Shown: one piece after another, positions 44,714 through 54,370 of the stretch
Position numbering within the stretch: the first letter of the stretch is position 1
Layout: each line of letters starts with the position of its first letter
NCBI RefSeq assembly: GCF_025426255.1
Contig: NZ_CP104861.1
Coordinates: forward strand, 4,759,001 to 4,823,000
From: Pseudomonas fragi
GTDB lineage: Bacteria; Pseudomonadota; Gammaproteobacteria; Pseudomonadales; Pseudomonadaceae
Direction of reading: 5' to 3'
Length of the DNA stretch: 64,000 nt
Notes under the pieces: model-generated
The model's database searches: none
Told to the model about the DNA's origin: nothing
The model's input: only the letters and a program-made list of their open reading frames with translations
Made by a program: the position numbers and the translations under genes

Positions 44714-46003
44714 TTAAGCGAACGGGTGACGCAGAACGATGGTCTCGTTGCGATCCGGGCCAGTCGAGATGATATCGATCGGCGCGCCGATCAGCTCTTC
44801 TACACGCTTGATGTAAGCGCGAGCGTTAGCTGGCAGCTCTTCCAGGGTTTTGGCGCCCACGGTCGATTCAGTCCAGCCCGGCACTTCTTCGTACACAGGC
44901 TGCAGGCCTACGTAGCTGTCAGCGTCGGTCGGTGCAATTTCAACACCATTTGCGTCGGTGTAGCCTACGCAGATGTTGATGGTTTCCAGACCATCGAGTA
45001 CGTCCAGCTTGGTCAGGCAAATGCCCGAGATGCTGTTCACATCGATAGCACGACGCAGGATAACGGCGTCGAACCAGCCGCAACGACGAGCACGGCCGGT
45101 AGTAGCACCGAACTCGTGACCTTGCTTGGCCAGGTGAGCGCCAACGTCGTCGAACAGCTCAGTCGGGAACGGGCCCGAACCTACACGTGTGGTGTAAGCC
45201 TTGGTGATGCCCAGGATGTAGTCCAGGAACATCGGGCCAACGCCCGAACCAGTAGCAACGCCGCCAGCAGTGGTGTTGGAGCTGGTCACGTACGGATATG
45301 TACCGTGGTCGATATCCAGCAACGAACCCTGAGCACCTTCGAACATGATGTCTTTGCCGGCGCGACGCAGGTCGTGCAGCTCGGCAGTCACGTCCAGCAT
45401 CAGCGGCTTGAGCAGCTCGGCGTATTCCTTGCACTCGGCCAGAGTCTTGTCGAAGTCGATGGCTGGCTCTTTGTAGTAACCGACCAGCATGAAGTTGTGA
45501 TAATCCACCAGTTCACGCAGCTTGGCTTCAAAGCGCGGCATGTTCAGCAGATCGCCAACACGCAGGCCACGACGGGCAACCTTGTCTTCGTAAGCCGGGC
45601 CGATGCCGCGACCGGTAGTACCGATCTTCAGCTCGCCACGGGCCTTTTCACGGGCCTGGTCCAGCGCCACGTGGAACGACAGGATCAGCGGGCAGGACGG
45701 GCTGATACGCAGGCGCTCGCGCACCGGTACGCCTTTCTCTTCCAGCTTGATGATTTCACGCAGCAGGGCGTCGGGAGCAACCACGACACCGTTGCCGATC
45801 AGGCATTGCACGCCTTCGCGCAACACGCCCGACGGAATCAGGTGCAATACGGTTTTTTCGCCGTCGATTACCAGTGTGTGGCCAGCGTTGTGGCCACCTT
45901 GGTAACGCACTACAGCGGCAGCATGTTCGGTCAGCAGATCAACGATCTTGCCTTTGCCCTCATCACCCCATTGGGTGCCCAGGACTACGACATTCTTACC
46001 CAT
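44714..46003 (-). CDS. purA: Adenylosuccinate synthetase
   Basis: A 429-residue GTP-dependent enzyme for the first step from IMP to AMP. It has N-terminal GTQWGDEGKGKIVDLL (about 9-24), the catalytic Asp/His loops (GGHNAGHTL), EGAQGSLLDIDHGTYPYVTSSN, and the C-terminal guanine-site motif STGPDR. ATG 46003 is chosen, with GAGGACAAG upstream; codons 15 bases further up are in frame but unlikely. It follows hisZ with a 54-base gap. Confidence 0.98.
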   Translation of the reverse strand: MGKNVVVLGTQWGDEGKGKIVDLLTEHAAAVVRYQGGHNAGHTLVIDGEKTVLHLIPSGVLREGVQCLIGNGVVVAPDALLREIIKLEEKGVPVRERLRISPSCPLILSFHVALDQAREKARGELKIGTTGRGIGPAYEDKVARRGLRVGDLLNMPRFEAKLRELVDYHNFMLVGYYKEPAIDFDKTLAECKEYAELLKPLMLDVTAELHDLRRAGKDIMFEGAQGSLLDIDHGTYPYVTSSNTTAGGVATGSGVGPMFLDYILGITKAYTTRVGSGPFPTELFDDVGAHLAKQGHEFGATTGRARRCGWFDAVILRRAIDVNSISGICLTKLDVLDGLETINICVGYTDANGVEIAPTDADSYVGLQPVYEEVPGWTESTVGAKTLEELPANARAYIKRVEELIGAPIDIISTGPDRNETIVLRHPFA

Positions 46004-46057
46004 AACACTTGTCCTCATTCGCGCAAACTTGGTGCCGGCAGCCGCCGGCAGGAAAAC

Positions 46058-47245
46058 TCAAGAAACCAGTGGCACTACTTGCCACAAGCCGTTCTGCTGA
46101 ATCAATTGGCGGTCGCAGTCTGCCTCTTGGGCGCCAGCCTGCTGTTGCCCAGGCAATGCCTGAACCACACGCTGACCTTCACTGCGAAGCTGGCAAACCT
46201 GCTGCCAGAGTGCCGCATCTGTGCTGTCAGGCATCCAGATACCGCCAGACGGTAGCTCGACTTCAGCACGCCCCAGGGTCACCAGGGTTTTCAAATCGGT
46301 CGAGAAACCGGTAGCCGGACGGGCACGTCCGAAAACAGCACCGATATCGTCATAACGACCGCCCTGGGCGATGGAGTCCCCAACGCCCGGTACAAAGACC
46401 GCAAACACCACACCTGTGTGGTAGTGATAACCACGTAACTCACCCAGGTCAAAATACAACGGCAACTGCGGGAAACGCACAGACAACCGCTCGGCAATCG
46501 CCAGCAAGTCGTCCAGAGCAGCCACAACCGGGGCCGGAGCCTTGGCCAGACGCTCACGCGCAGCAACCAGCACCTCGCGGCCGCCACACAAACTAACCAA
46601 TGCCTGCAGCATGCCTGCCAAATCAGCCGGCAAACCTTCGGTCAAGGCCGTTACTTCGTCGATCGCCTTGCGTTGCAGGGCGTCGAACAATTGTTGTTCC
46701 ACTTCAACCGACAGGTTGGCCGCACGGGCCAGACCACGGTAAATACCAACATGCCCAAGGTCCATGTGCACATCCGGCACGTCGGCCAGTTGCAGCATGG
46801 ACAGCATCAGGCTGATCACTTCAACATCGCTGCTCGGGCTGGCATCGCCATACAACTCGGCGCCCAGCTGGATCGGGCTACGCGAGGATGACAAACCACG
46901 CGGCTGAGCATGCAGCACGCTGCCGGCGTAGCACAGACGGCTTGGGCCTTCGCGACGCAGGGTATGCGCATCGATGCGCGCCACTTGCGGCGTGATGTCG
47001 GCACGAAACCCCATCTGGCGACCCGTTTGCGGGTCAATAACCTTGAAGGTACGCAAATCGAGATCCTGGCCAGCCCCTGTCAGCAGGGACTCCAGGTATT
47101 CGATATGCGGGGTGACGACGAACTCATAGCCCCAGCTCTGGAACAGATCCAACACCTGACGGCGCGCCACCTCAATGCGGGCAGCCTCAGGTGGAAGTAC
47201 TTCTTCGATGCCATCTGGCAAGAGCCAGCGGTCTACCGTTGCCAT
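46058..47245 (-). CDS. hisZ: ATP phosphoribosyltransferase regulatory subunit HisZ
   Basis: A 395-residue catalytically inactive paralogue of histidyl-tRNA synthetase that activates short-form HisG in the first step of histidine synthesis. It shows the class II synthetase-like motifs (FRADITPQVARIDAHTL, RGLSSSRSPIQLGAELYGD) but lacks a C-terminal anticodon-binding domain, as expected for HisZ. It is adjacent to purA on the same strand, linking two nucleotide-consuming pathways. Confidence 0.96.
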   Translation of the reverse strand: MATVDRWLLPDGIEEVLPPEAARIEVARRQVLDLFQSWGYEFVVTPHIEYLESLLTGAGQDLDLRTFKVIDPQTGRQMGFRADITPQVARIDAHTLRREGPSRLCYAGSVLHAQPRGLSSSRSPIQLGAELYGDASPSSDVEVISLMLSMLQLADVPDVHMDLGHVGIYRGLARAANLSVEVEQQLFDALQRKAIDEVTALTEGLPADLAGMLQALVSLCGGREVLVAARERLAKAPAPVVAALDDLLAIAERLSVRFPQLPLYFDLGELRGYHYHTGVVFAVFVPGVGDSIAQGGRYDDIGAVFGRARPATGFSTDLKTLVTLGRAEVELPSGGIWMPDSTDAALWQQVCQLRSEGQRVVQALPGQQQAGAQEADCDRQLIQQNGLWQVVPLVS

Positions 47246-47424
47246 TACGCCATTCCCCTATGATCCGGGCGGCCAGCCAAGCAGGCGAGCCTTGAGTAAA
47301 GCAGAACGTGGCTGCGTCTTGAGCGCGCACAGCAAAAAAGCCCAAGCGACAGGCTTACACAGCACATTCCTCGAAAAATCTGCCGATGCTGTAACAGCCA
47401 TTCGGTCAATCAAACATACAGACG

Positions 47425-47449
47425 CAAAAAAGCCGGGAATTTCCCGGCT
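47425..47449 (-). terminator. Rho-independent terminator in the hflC-hisZ spacer
   Basis: On the minus strand AGCCGGGAA and TTCCCGGCT pair, followed by TTTTTTGC. It ends the hfq-hflX-hflK-hflC transcript and separates it from hisZ-purA. The 413-base spacer holds only this and the REP pair at 47559. Confidence 0.88.
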
Positions 47450-47558
47450 GCCGCATCATACACTCGTTTTCTAAAAGGATCACCCCGCCAGGCAATTTGC
47501 CCGCCCGGCGGAGTGAATACATGCCCTCTGATGAACATGCAATACCCTCTGAAAACAG

Positions 47559-47643
47559 TGTGGGAGCGGCTTGCTGGCGATGGCATCGACTCGATTTGTC
47601 AGACAGATCGAGTTGGCTGCATCGCTGGCAAGCCAGCTCCCAC
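47559..47643. repeat. REP-type palindrome pair (GTGGGAGCGGCTTGCTGGCG)
   Basis: Inverted GTGGGAGC...TTGCTGGCGATG arms with an internal GATTTGTCAGACAGATC core, 15 bases past the hflC stop. Confidence 0.87.
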
Positions 47644-47658
47644 TGGCTTGAAGCGCTT

Positions 47659-48537
47659 TTACTGCTGCGAAGGCTTGGATTTTTCCAGGTAGCGGAAGAA
47701 ATCACTGCTTGGATCCAGTACCAGAACGTCGCTCTTGTTCGCAAAGCTTTCGCGGTATGCGCGCAAGCTGCGATAGAACTTGTAGAACTCCTGATCCTGG
47801 CCATAAGCCTTGGAGTAGATTGCGGAAGCCTGGGCATCACCATCACCGCGAGCTTCTTCGGACTGACGATACGCCTCAGCCAACAGCACACGGGCTTGAC
47901 GATCGGCGTCAGCACGAATGCCTTCTGCCAGCTCGTTACCCTTGGCGCGGTGCTCACGAGCTTCACGCTCACGCTCACTGCTCATGCGCTCGAACACACT
48001 GCGGTTTACTTCTTTAGGCAGGTCGATGGCCTTGACCCGAACATCAACCACTTCGATGCCCAGCTCTTTTTCGGCCATTTTGTTCAACGATGCCGTCAGA
48101 TCAGCCATCAGCGCATCGCGCTCACCGGACACAACCTCATGCAGCGTGCGCTTGCCGAACTGGTCACGCAGGCCCGATTCCAGACGACGCGACAAGCGCT
48201 CGTCAGCAATCTGCTTCAGACCCGAGGTCGCAGTGTAGAAGCGCTCGGCATCTTTTACGCGCCACTTGGCGAAGGCATCAACCATTACCGCTTTCTTTTC
48301 CAGCGTCAGGAAACGCTGCGTCGGAGCATCCAGAGTCATCAGGCGAGCGTCAAACTTGCGCACCTGGTTAACGTAAGGAATCTTCACATGCAGGCCAGGC
48401 TGAACATCGGCCTGAACCACGCGGCCGAAGCGCAACATAACGGCGCGCTCGGTTTGCGAGACGATGTAGAAGCTGTTCCAGGCAACAATCGCCACGACAA
48501 CGGCAACAATAAGGGCGATCAGCGATTTATTGCTCAT
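47659..48537 (-). CDS. hflC: HflC, SPFH-domain modulator of FtsH
   Basis: A 292-residue membrane-anchored protein with one N-terminal helix (about 5-23) and a SPFH/prohibitin domain (about 24-190), then a coiled coil with AEGIRADADRQARVLLAEAYRQ. With HflK it forms the large cage that encloses the FtsH protease in the inner membrane. Its ATG overlaps the hflK stop by one base (TGATG), so translation is coupled. Confidence 0.96.
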   Translation of the reverse strand: MSNKSLIALIVAVVVAIVAWNSFYIVSQTERAVMLRFGRVVQADVQPGLHVKIPYVNQVRKFDARLMTLDAPTQRFLTLEKKAVMVDAFAKWRVKDAERFYTATSGLKQIADERLSRRLESGLRDQFGKRTLHEVVSGERDALMADLTASLNKMAEKELGIEVVDVRVKAIDLPKEVNRSVFERMSSEREREAREHRAKGNELAEGIRADADRQARVLLAEAYRQSEEARGDGDAQASAIYSKAYGQDQEFYKFYRSLRAYRESFANKSDVLVLDPSSDFFRYLEKSKPSQQ

Positions 48538-49715
48538 CAGCGACTCTCCCGGGTACGCGGTGGTGTCGGCAGGTCCGGATTGGCATGGGATACCGAATCC
48601 TTATTGCCCGCCGCGGCGGCTGAACCCGTTGCCGGGGTGCTGCCATTACGGCCTTCGATCATTTTGTCCAACGGCAAGTACAACAGGTTGCTCTGGCCGT
48701 TCTTGTTACCGGTCACGAGTACTTTGCTGGTGTTGCTGAAGACTTCCTGCATGGTGTCCAGATACAGACGGTCACGCGTGACGTCCGGAGCCTTGCGATA
48801 CTCGGCTACCAGTTTGGTAAAGCGATCTGCCTCACCCTTGGCACGAGAGATCACTTCATCGCGATAGCCATTGGCGTTCTCGATGATGCGCTGAGCCTGA
48901 CCACGCGCTTCCGGCACTACGCCGTTGGCGTAGCTTTCAGCCTGGTTGCGGGCACGCTGCTCGTCTTCACGGGCACGGATCACGTCATCAAAGGCTTCTT
49001 GCACTTCACGCGGTGCCGCTGCGCTCTGCACGTTCACCTGAGTCACGGTGATACCGGTCTTGTAGGTATCGAGGAAGCGCTGAAGACGCTCTTTGATATC
49101 TACAGCCATTTGTTCGCGGCCTTCGGTCAGAACCTGATCCATCGCAGTGGAACCCACTACGTGACGCAAGGCGCTGTCGGTGGCCTGCTGCAAGCTGACT
49201 TCCGGCTGATCGACATTAAGCACGAAGTCGCGCAGGTTGCTGATCTTGTACTGCACGGTCAACGGCACTTCGACGATGTTCTCGTCTTCAGTGAGCATCT
49301 GGCCCTGCTTGGTGTACGCACGCTCACGCGTCACGTTCTCCAGGTACTTTTTATCGAACGGAGGGAAGTAGATGTTCAGACCCGGCCCAACGGTGTCGTA
49401 GTACTTGCCCAGGCGCAGCACCACGGCTTGCTCCTGCTCATCGACTACATAGACCGCGCTGTACAGCCAAGCGGCAGCCAGTACGACCAGGCCGATCCCC
49501 AGCAGGCCATAACCAGCACCTTTACCGCCGTTCGATCCACCGTCGCTACTGCCACCACGTTTTTTTCCACCACCGAACAACCCATTCAGGCTTTCCTGCA
49601 GCTTTCGGAAGGCCTCGTCGAGATCTGGTGGTCCCTTGCGGTCGCCATTATTAGGGCGTTTGCCACCCCAAGGATCTTGATTATTCGAGTTGCCACCCGG
49701 CTCATTCCAAGCCAT
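48537..49715 (-). CDS. hflK: HflK, SPFH-domain modulator of FtsH
   Basis: A 392-residue partner of HflC. The cytoplasmic N-terminus is Gly/Asn-rich (NEPGGNSNNQDPWGG) and Gly/Ser-rich near 50-65. One helix (about 70-92) and the SPFH domain (QEQAVVLRLGKYYDTVGPGLN onward) follow, with a coiled coil and a low-complexity C-terminus. ATG 49715 follows GGAGAGCGCT; an in-frame ATG 12 codons upstream is less likely. It lies 97 bases downstream of hflX. Confidence 0.96.
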   Translation of the reverse strand: MAWNEPGGNSNNQDPWGGKRPNNGDRKGPPDLDEAFRKLQESLNGLFGGGKKRGGSSDGGSNGGKGAGYGLLGIGLVVLAAAWLYSAVYVVDEQEQAVVLRLGKYYDTVGPGLNIYFPPFDKKYLENVTRERAYTKQGQMLTEDENIVEVPLTVQYKISNLRDFVLNVDQPEVSLQQATDSALRHVVGSTAMDQVLTEGREQMAVDIKERLQRFLDTYKTGITVTQVNVQSAAAPREVQEAFDDVIRAREDEQRARNQAESYANGVVPEARGQAQRIIENANGYRDEVISRAKGEADRFTKLVAEYRKAPDVTRDRLYLDTMQEVFSNTSKVLVTGNKNGQSNLLYLPLDKMIEGRNGSTPATGSAAAAGNKDSVSHANPDLPTPPRTRESR

Positions 49716-49811
49716 AGCGCTCTCCATCTGATAAAGCAAAGACGCGCCCACGGCGCGCCGACCAATGCTACAGAATGCCTATCACAGCGGCACGACCGCT
49801 TTGCGAGGCTT

Positions 49812-51113
49812 TTATTGCAAAGTGTGTTCTTCGATGAATTCCAGCGGCTGCATCCCTTCGCGGCTGACCAAGCGATTGAGCTCGGATCGCGGCAGGCGTA
49901 CGTCCAGCAAACTGGAGCCCTCGTCGTCATGTTCTTCTTTCTGCACAACCCCCAGTTCGAAGAACTGTGCACGCAGTCGAGCAAAACGTTGCGGCAAGCG
50001 CAAGGTGCCAACAAACAAATCATTGCCCAGCAACTCGGCGATGGCCTGCTCAAGCAACTCCAGCCCTTGACCGTCACGGGCCGATAACCAGACCCGCTGC
50101 GGCTTGCCGTCGGCATCACGCTGGATCTGCGGCTCGACACCTTCAAGCAAATCGATTTTGTTGTAGACCTCGAGGATCGGCAAGTCCTGTGCACCAATTT
50201 CGCCCAGAACCACCATCACCTGCTCGATCTGCGCCATGCGCTCAGGTTCGTGCGCATCGATTACGTGCAGCAGCAAATCGGAATTGCTCGACTCTTCGAG
50301 CGTAGACCGGAAAGCCTCAACAAGCTTGTGCGGAAGGTGACGAATAAAGCCCACGGTATCAGCCAGTACAATCGGCCCCAGGTCGTCCAGATCCAGACGG
50401 CGCAAGGTCGGGTCGAGCGTGGCGAACAACTGGTCAGCGGCGAATACGTCAGAGCCGGTGACCTTGTTGAACAGCGTGGATTTACCGGCGTTGGTATAGC
50501 CCACCAGCGACACTGTAGGAATATCGGCGCGTTGGCGCCCTCTACGGGACTGCTCGCGTTGACTGCGGACTTTTTTCAGACGGGATTTGATCTGGCTGAT
50601 GCGCACGCGCAACAGACGGCGGTCGGTTTCGAGCTGGGTTTCACCCGGCCCGCGCATACCAATGCCGCCACCTTGACGCTCAAGGTGAGTCCAGCCACGC
50701 ACAAGACGCGTGCTCATGTGGTCAAGCTGGGCCAGTTCGACCTGCAACTTGCCTTCATGGGTACGGGCGCGTTGAGCGAAGATATCGAGAATCAGCCCGG
50801 TACGATCAAGTACGCGACACTCGAAAACACGTTCGAGGTTTCGCTCCTGACTGGGCGTGAGCACGTGATTAAAAATCACGATATCGACCTTTTCGGCCTT
50901 GACCAGGTCGCGCAACTCCTCGACCTTGCCACTGCCAATCAGGTACTTGGCCGATGGCCGATGACGCGGCACGTTAAAAAACGCGACGGTCTCGGCGCCG
51001 GCCGATACAGCTAACTCCTGGAACTCCTGCGGATCTTCGCGCGCCTCAGGGTCCTGTCCTTCCAAGTGAACGAGGATTGCCCGCTCACCACCACCGTGGC
51101 GCTCAAAGAACAA
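49812..51113 (-). CDS. hflX: HflX, ribosome-associated GTPase
   Basis: A 433-residue Obg-related GTPase that binds the 50S subunit and splits stalled or heat-stressed 70S ribosomes. The N-terminal HflX domain contains GSGKVEELRDLV. The glycine-rich linker is GGIGMRGPGETQLETDRR. The G-domain has G1 GYTNAGKST (about 206-214), G3 DTVGF and G4 NKIDL. It follows hfq with a 12-base gap, the conserved hfq-hflX-hflK-hflC order. Confidence 0.97.
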   Translation of the reverse strand: MFFERHGGGERAILVHLEGQDPEAREDPQEFQELAVSAGAETVAFFNVPRHRPSAKYLIGSGKVEELRDLVKAEKVDIVIFNHVLTPSQERNLERVFECRVLDRTGLILDIFAQRARTHEGKLQVELAQLDHMSTRLVRGWTHLERQGGGIGMRGPGETQLETDRRLLRVRISQIKSRLKKVRSQREQSRRGRQRADIPTVSLVGYTNAGKSTLFNKVTGSDVFAADQLFATLDPTLRRLDLDDLGPIVLADTVGFIRHLPHKLVEAFRSTLEESSNSDLLLHVIDAHEPERMAQIEQVMVVLGEIGAQDLPILEVYNKIDLLEGVEPQIQRDADGKPQRVWLSARDGQGLELLEQAIAELLGNDLFVGTLRLPQRFARLRAQFFELGVVQKEEHDDEGSSLLDVRLPRSELNRLVSREGMQPLEFIEEHTLQ

Positions 51114-51125
51114 AGCAGACTCCTA

Positions 51126-51386
51126 TCAAGCGTTACCTGGTTCAGCGTCTGCCAGTTCAGATTCAGCTGCGCTTGGCAGACGAATCGGACGTACTGGTAC
51201 GACTGTCGAGATAGCGTGCTTGTAAACCATTTGGCTGACGGTGTTTTTCAGCAGAATCACGAACTGGTCGAAAGACTCGATGGTCCCCTGCAGCTTGATC
51301 CCGTTGACCAGATAGATGGAAACGCCAACCTTCTCTTTACGCAAAGTATTCAAGTAAGGGTCTTGTAGCGAATGCCCTTTTGACAT
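51126..51386 (-). CDS. hfq: RNA chaperone Hfq
   Basis: An 86-residue hexameric Sm-like protein that pairs small RNAs with mRNAs and, with Crc, blocks catabolic mRNAs in Pseudomonas. Sm1 has DPYLNTLRKEKVGVSIYLVNGIKLQG with the proximal-site Gln8, and Sm2 has VYKHAISTVVP with the conserved KH motif. The C-terminal tail (about 66-86) is short and acidic, as is typical of pseudomonads. ATG 51386 has AGGAG upstream. Confidence 0.98.
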   Translation of the reverse strand: MSKGHSLQDPYLNTLRKEKVGVSIYLVNGIKLQGTIESFDQFVILLKNTVSQMVYKHAISTVVPVRPIRLPSAAESELADAEPGNA

Positions 51387-51476
51387 ATGCCGCACTCCTG
51401 TAAGGATAAAAAATAGAAACAAAAATTAGATGACCGCTGTCGCCACATCCATAGGATAGACGGCATTTGCCAAGAC

Positions 51477-52457
51477 TCAGCTCAATATGGAGACCGATTC
51501 CAGGTATTTCAAGGCTCGTGGCAGATTGTCGCAGTCCAGACTGTCCAACCAATGCAGGTTGTCCCAACTACGCAACCAGGTGAACTGACGCTTGGCCAAT
51601 TGGCGCGTAGCAATGATGCCGCGCTCCTGCATCTCGGCCGCTGTCAGCTTGCCGTCCAGGTAATCCCAGACTTGGCGATAGCCTACAGCACGTATAGACG
51701 GCAACCCTGAATGCAGGTCACTTCTACGGCGCAGGCTTATGACCTCGTCAATGAACCCCTGTTCCAGCATCTGCCCGAATCTTTGTGCAATTCGTTCATG
51801 CAGCACCTGACGATTCGCCGGAGCGATGGCCAGATGCGCGACAGTATAGGGCAATTGGCTGTGCCCAGAAGCCGCTGCTTTAGTCGTTTGCTCAGATTGT
51901 TTTTGCCGATGCTCCGTCACGCTCATCCCACTGACCCGATAAACCTCCAAAGCTCGCGTCAGACGCTGCGGATCATTGGGATGGATCCGCGCCGCAGACT
52001 CGGGGTCGATGGCCGCCAACTGGTCGTGCAGGGCTTGCCAGCCAAGGCGTTGGGCCTCTTCTTCGAGCTGCGCCCGCACTTCAGCGTCAGCTGGAGGCAT
52101 ATCTGCCAGGCCATCAATTAGGGCCTTGTAATAGAGCATGGTGCCGCCCACCAGCAACGGAATATTGCCCCGCGCGGTGATTTCGGCCATGGCCTTGAGC
52201 GCGTCGCGGCGAAAGTCAGCCGCCGAATAGCTTTGCGCCGGGTCGAGAATATCGATCAGTTGGTGAGGATGTGCGGCCAGAATCTCTTTCGAGGGCTTGG
52301 CCGTACCGATGTCCATGCCGCGGTAGACCAGCGCCGAATCGACACTGATCAGCTCGCATGGCAGTACCTTGCTCAGCTCGATCGCCAGGTCGGTTTTACC
52401 GGCAGCAGTCGGCCCCATCAAAAATATGGCCGGGGGTAAAGCGTTGGAACCTGTCAT
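51477..52457 (-). CDS. miaA: tRNA dimethylallyltransferase MiaA
   Basis: A 326-residue enzyme adding dimethylallyl to A37 of tRNAs that read UNN codons. The P-loop GPTAAGKT lies near 14-21, DSALVYRGMDIGTAKP is the DMAPP-site motif, followed by the insertion domain and the C-terminal tRNA-binding segment (TRQLAKRQFTWLR). ATG 52457 overlaps the mutL stop by one base (TGATG), indicating coupling. It lies 90 bases upstream of hfq, which may be partly co-transcribed. Confidence 0.96.
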   Translation of the reverse strand: MTGSNALPPAIFLMGPTAAGKTDLAIELSKVLPCELISVDSALVYRGMDIGTAKPSKEILAAHPHQLIDILDPAQSYSAADFRRDALKAMAEITARGNIPLLVGGTMLYYKALIDGLADMPPADAEVRAQLEEEAQRLGWQALHDQLAAIDPESAARIHPNDPQRLTRALEVYRVSGMSVTEHRQKQSEQTTKAAASGHSQLPYTVAHLAIAPANRQVLHERIAQRFGQMLEQGFIDEVISLRRRSDLHSGLPSIRAVGYRQVWDYLDGKLTAAEMQERGIIATRQLAKRQFTWLRSWDNLHWLDSLDCDNLPRALKYLESVSILS

Positions 52458-54370
52458 CAGCGACCGCGCAAAAAGAGTTTGTCCAAGTCGTCCAGGCCCA
52501 TTTGGGTCCAGGTGGGACGACCATGATTGCACTGACCACTGCGCTCGGTGTTTTCCATGTCACGCAACAAGCCGTTCATTTCCGCAATCGCCAAACGGCG
52601 ATTGGCGCGGATTGCACCGTGGCAAGCCATGGTGCCGAGCAGCTCGTTGAGGTGAGCCTGAATCCGGTCACTGGTGCCGTATTCCATCAAGTCGGCCAGT
52701 ACGTCATGTACCAGACGCTGCGCTTCAGCCTGCTTGAGCAAAGCCGGAATCTGGCGGATGGCGAGGGTTTCCGGGCCCAGGCGTTGTAGCTCAAAGCCCA
52801 GGCGCTGGAACCACTCGGCGTGCTCTTCGGCGCAATCGGCTTCACGCTGACTGACCGCAATCGATTCCGGCACCAGCAGCGGCTGCCCGCTCAGACCTTC
52901 GCTGGCCATGGCGATTTTCAGGCGCTCGTACATGATCCGTTCGTGGGCCGCGTGCATATCCACCAGCACCAGCCCTTGAGCGTTTTCAGCGAGGATATAA
53001 ATCCCTTTGAGCTGCGCCAAGGCAAAGCCCAGCGGCGGGATATCGCCCTGCCCGTCCGGCAACGGCGCAGCGCCGGCCTCGGGCAATGGCGCAAAGAATT
53101 CACGATAGGCATTGCGTGCTTCTTCGGCAGGAACCGAAGGCGCGGAAGACTGAGGGCGGTACTGATATTGATAACCTGCCCCGGCCCCCGAACCCGCTAC
53201 ATGCTGGGTCGGCGCAGATTGCGGCTGCTCCAGTACGTTGGCCGCCAAGCGCATTTCACCTTGTGGGCCAAACTCACCGGCATCCAGACCCGTTGGCCGA
53301 TCAGCCCCCGGTACGGGCGCAGGTGCAGCCAACTGATCTTCCGGGCGCACATCGCCCAGGGCGCGGTGCAAAGTGCCGTACAGGAAGTCATGCACCATGC
53401 GCCCGTCACGGAAGCGCACTTCGTGTTTGGTCGGGTGCACGTTGACGTCAACCACTGAAGGGTCGACTTCAAAAAACAGTACAAAGGTCGGATGCCGACC
53501 GTTGAACAGCACATCGCGATACGCCTGGCGCACCGCATGGGCCACCAGTTTGTCGCGCACCGCACGGCCATTTACATAGAAATACTGCAAGTCGGCCTGG
53601 CTGCGCGAGAAGGTCGGCAAGCCGACCCAACCCCACAGATGCAGGCCATTGCGCTCAATCTCGATTGGCAGCGCCTGCTCCAGAAACGCCGAGCCGCACA
53701 CCGCTGCCACACGCCGGGCGCGGGCAGTATCGTCGTGAGCCTCATGCAGATTGAGGATAGTCTTGCCGTTGTGGCGCAGATTGAACGCCACATCAAACCG
53801 CGCCAGCGCCAGACGCTTGATCACTTCTTGCAGGTGATCGAACTCGGTTTTTTCGGTTTTAAGAAATTTACGCCGCGCCGGAGTATTGAAAAACAGGTCG
53901 CGCACTTCAACCGAGGTACCCACCGGATGTGCAGCCGGTTGAACCCGCGGTGCCATATCGCGCCCTTCGGTCTCAACCTGCCACGCCTGATCGGCGCCAC
54001 GGGTACGCGAAGTCAGGGTCAAACGAGCAACGGAGCTGATGGAAGCCAGCGCCTCACCGCGAAAGCCCAGGCTCATCACCCGCTCAAGGTCTTCGAGGTC
54101 ACGAATCTTGCTGGTGGCGTGACGCGCCAGCGCCAACGGCAAGTCGTCGCTGGAAATACCGCTGCCATCGTCACGCACCCGCAGCAGCTTGATCCCGGCC
54201 TGCTCGACGTCCACGTCGATACGCTTGGCGCCGGAGTCCAGGCTGTTTTCCAGCAACTCTTTAATCACCGATGCCGGGCGCTCAACCACCTCGCCCGCGG
54301 CAATCTGGTTGGCCAGGCGCGGGCTGAGCAGCTCAATCCGTGCGCTGCTGTTCAATACCGCGTCACTCAT
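52457..54370 (-). CDS. mutL: DNA mismatch repair protein MutL
   Basis: A 637-residue GHKL ATPase linking MutS to downstream repair. The N-terminal ATPase motifs are ELLENSLDSGA (with the Mg Glu), DDGSGIS and LGFRGEAL. The linker (about 335-450) is Pro/Gly/Gln-rich and variable. The C-terminal dimerisation/endonuclease-fold domain carries DMHAAHERIMYE and ACHGAIRANRRL. Unlike E. coli MutL, Pseudomonas MutL often has nicking activity. It overlaps amiB by four bases. Confidence 0.97.
   Translation of the reverse strand: MSDAVLNSSARIELLSPRLANQIAAGEVVERPASVIKELLENSLDSGAKRIDVDVEQAGIKLLRVRDDGSGISSDDLPLALARHATSKIRDLEDLERVMSLGFRGEALASISSVARLTLTSRTRGADQAWQVETEGRDMAPRVQPAAHPVGTSVEVRDLFFNTPARRKFLKTEKTEFDHLQEVIKRLALARFDVAFNLRHNGKTILNLHEAHDDTARARRVAAVCGSAFLEQALPIEIERNGLHLWGWVGLPTFSRSQADLQYFYVNGRAVRDKLVAHAVRQAYRDVLFNGRHPTFVLFFEVDPSVVDVNVHPTKHEVRFRDGRMVHDFLYGTLHRALGDVRPEDQLAAPAPVPGADRPTGLDAGEFGPQGEMRLAANVLEQPQSAPTQHVAGSGAGAGYQYQYRPQSSAPSVPAEEARNAYREFFAPLPEAGAAPLPDGQGDIPPLGFALAQLKGIYILAENAQGLVLVDMHAAHERIMYERLKIAMASEGLSGQPLLVPESIAVSQREADCAEEHAEWFQRLGFELQRLGPETLAIRQIPALLKQAEAQRLVHDVLADLMEYGTSDRIQAHLNELLGTMACHGAIRANRRLAIAEMNGLLRDMENTERSGQCNHGRPTWTQMGLDDLDKLFLRGR

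Noticed and set aside
44693..46255. A 520-codon open frame antisense to purA and hisZ
   Set aside because: Shadow of purA; it crosses a terminator and two real genes.
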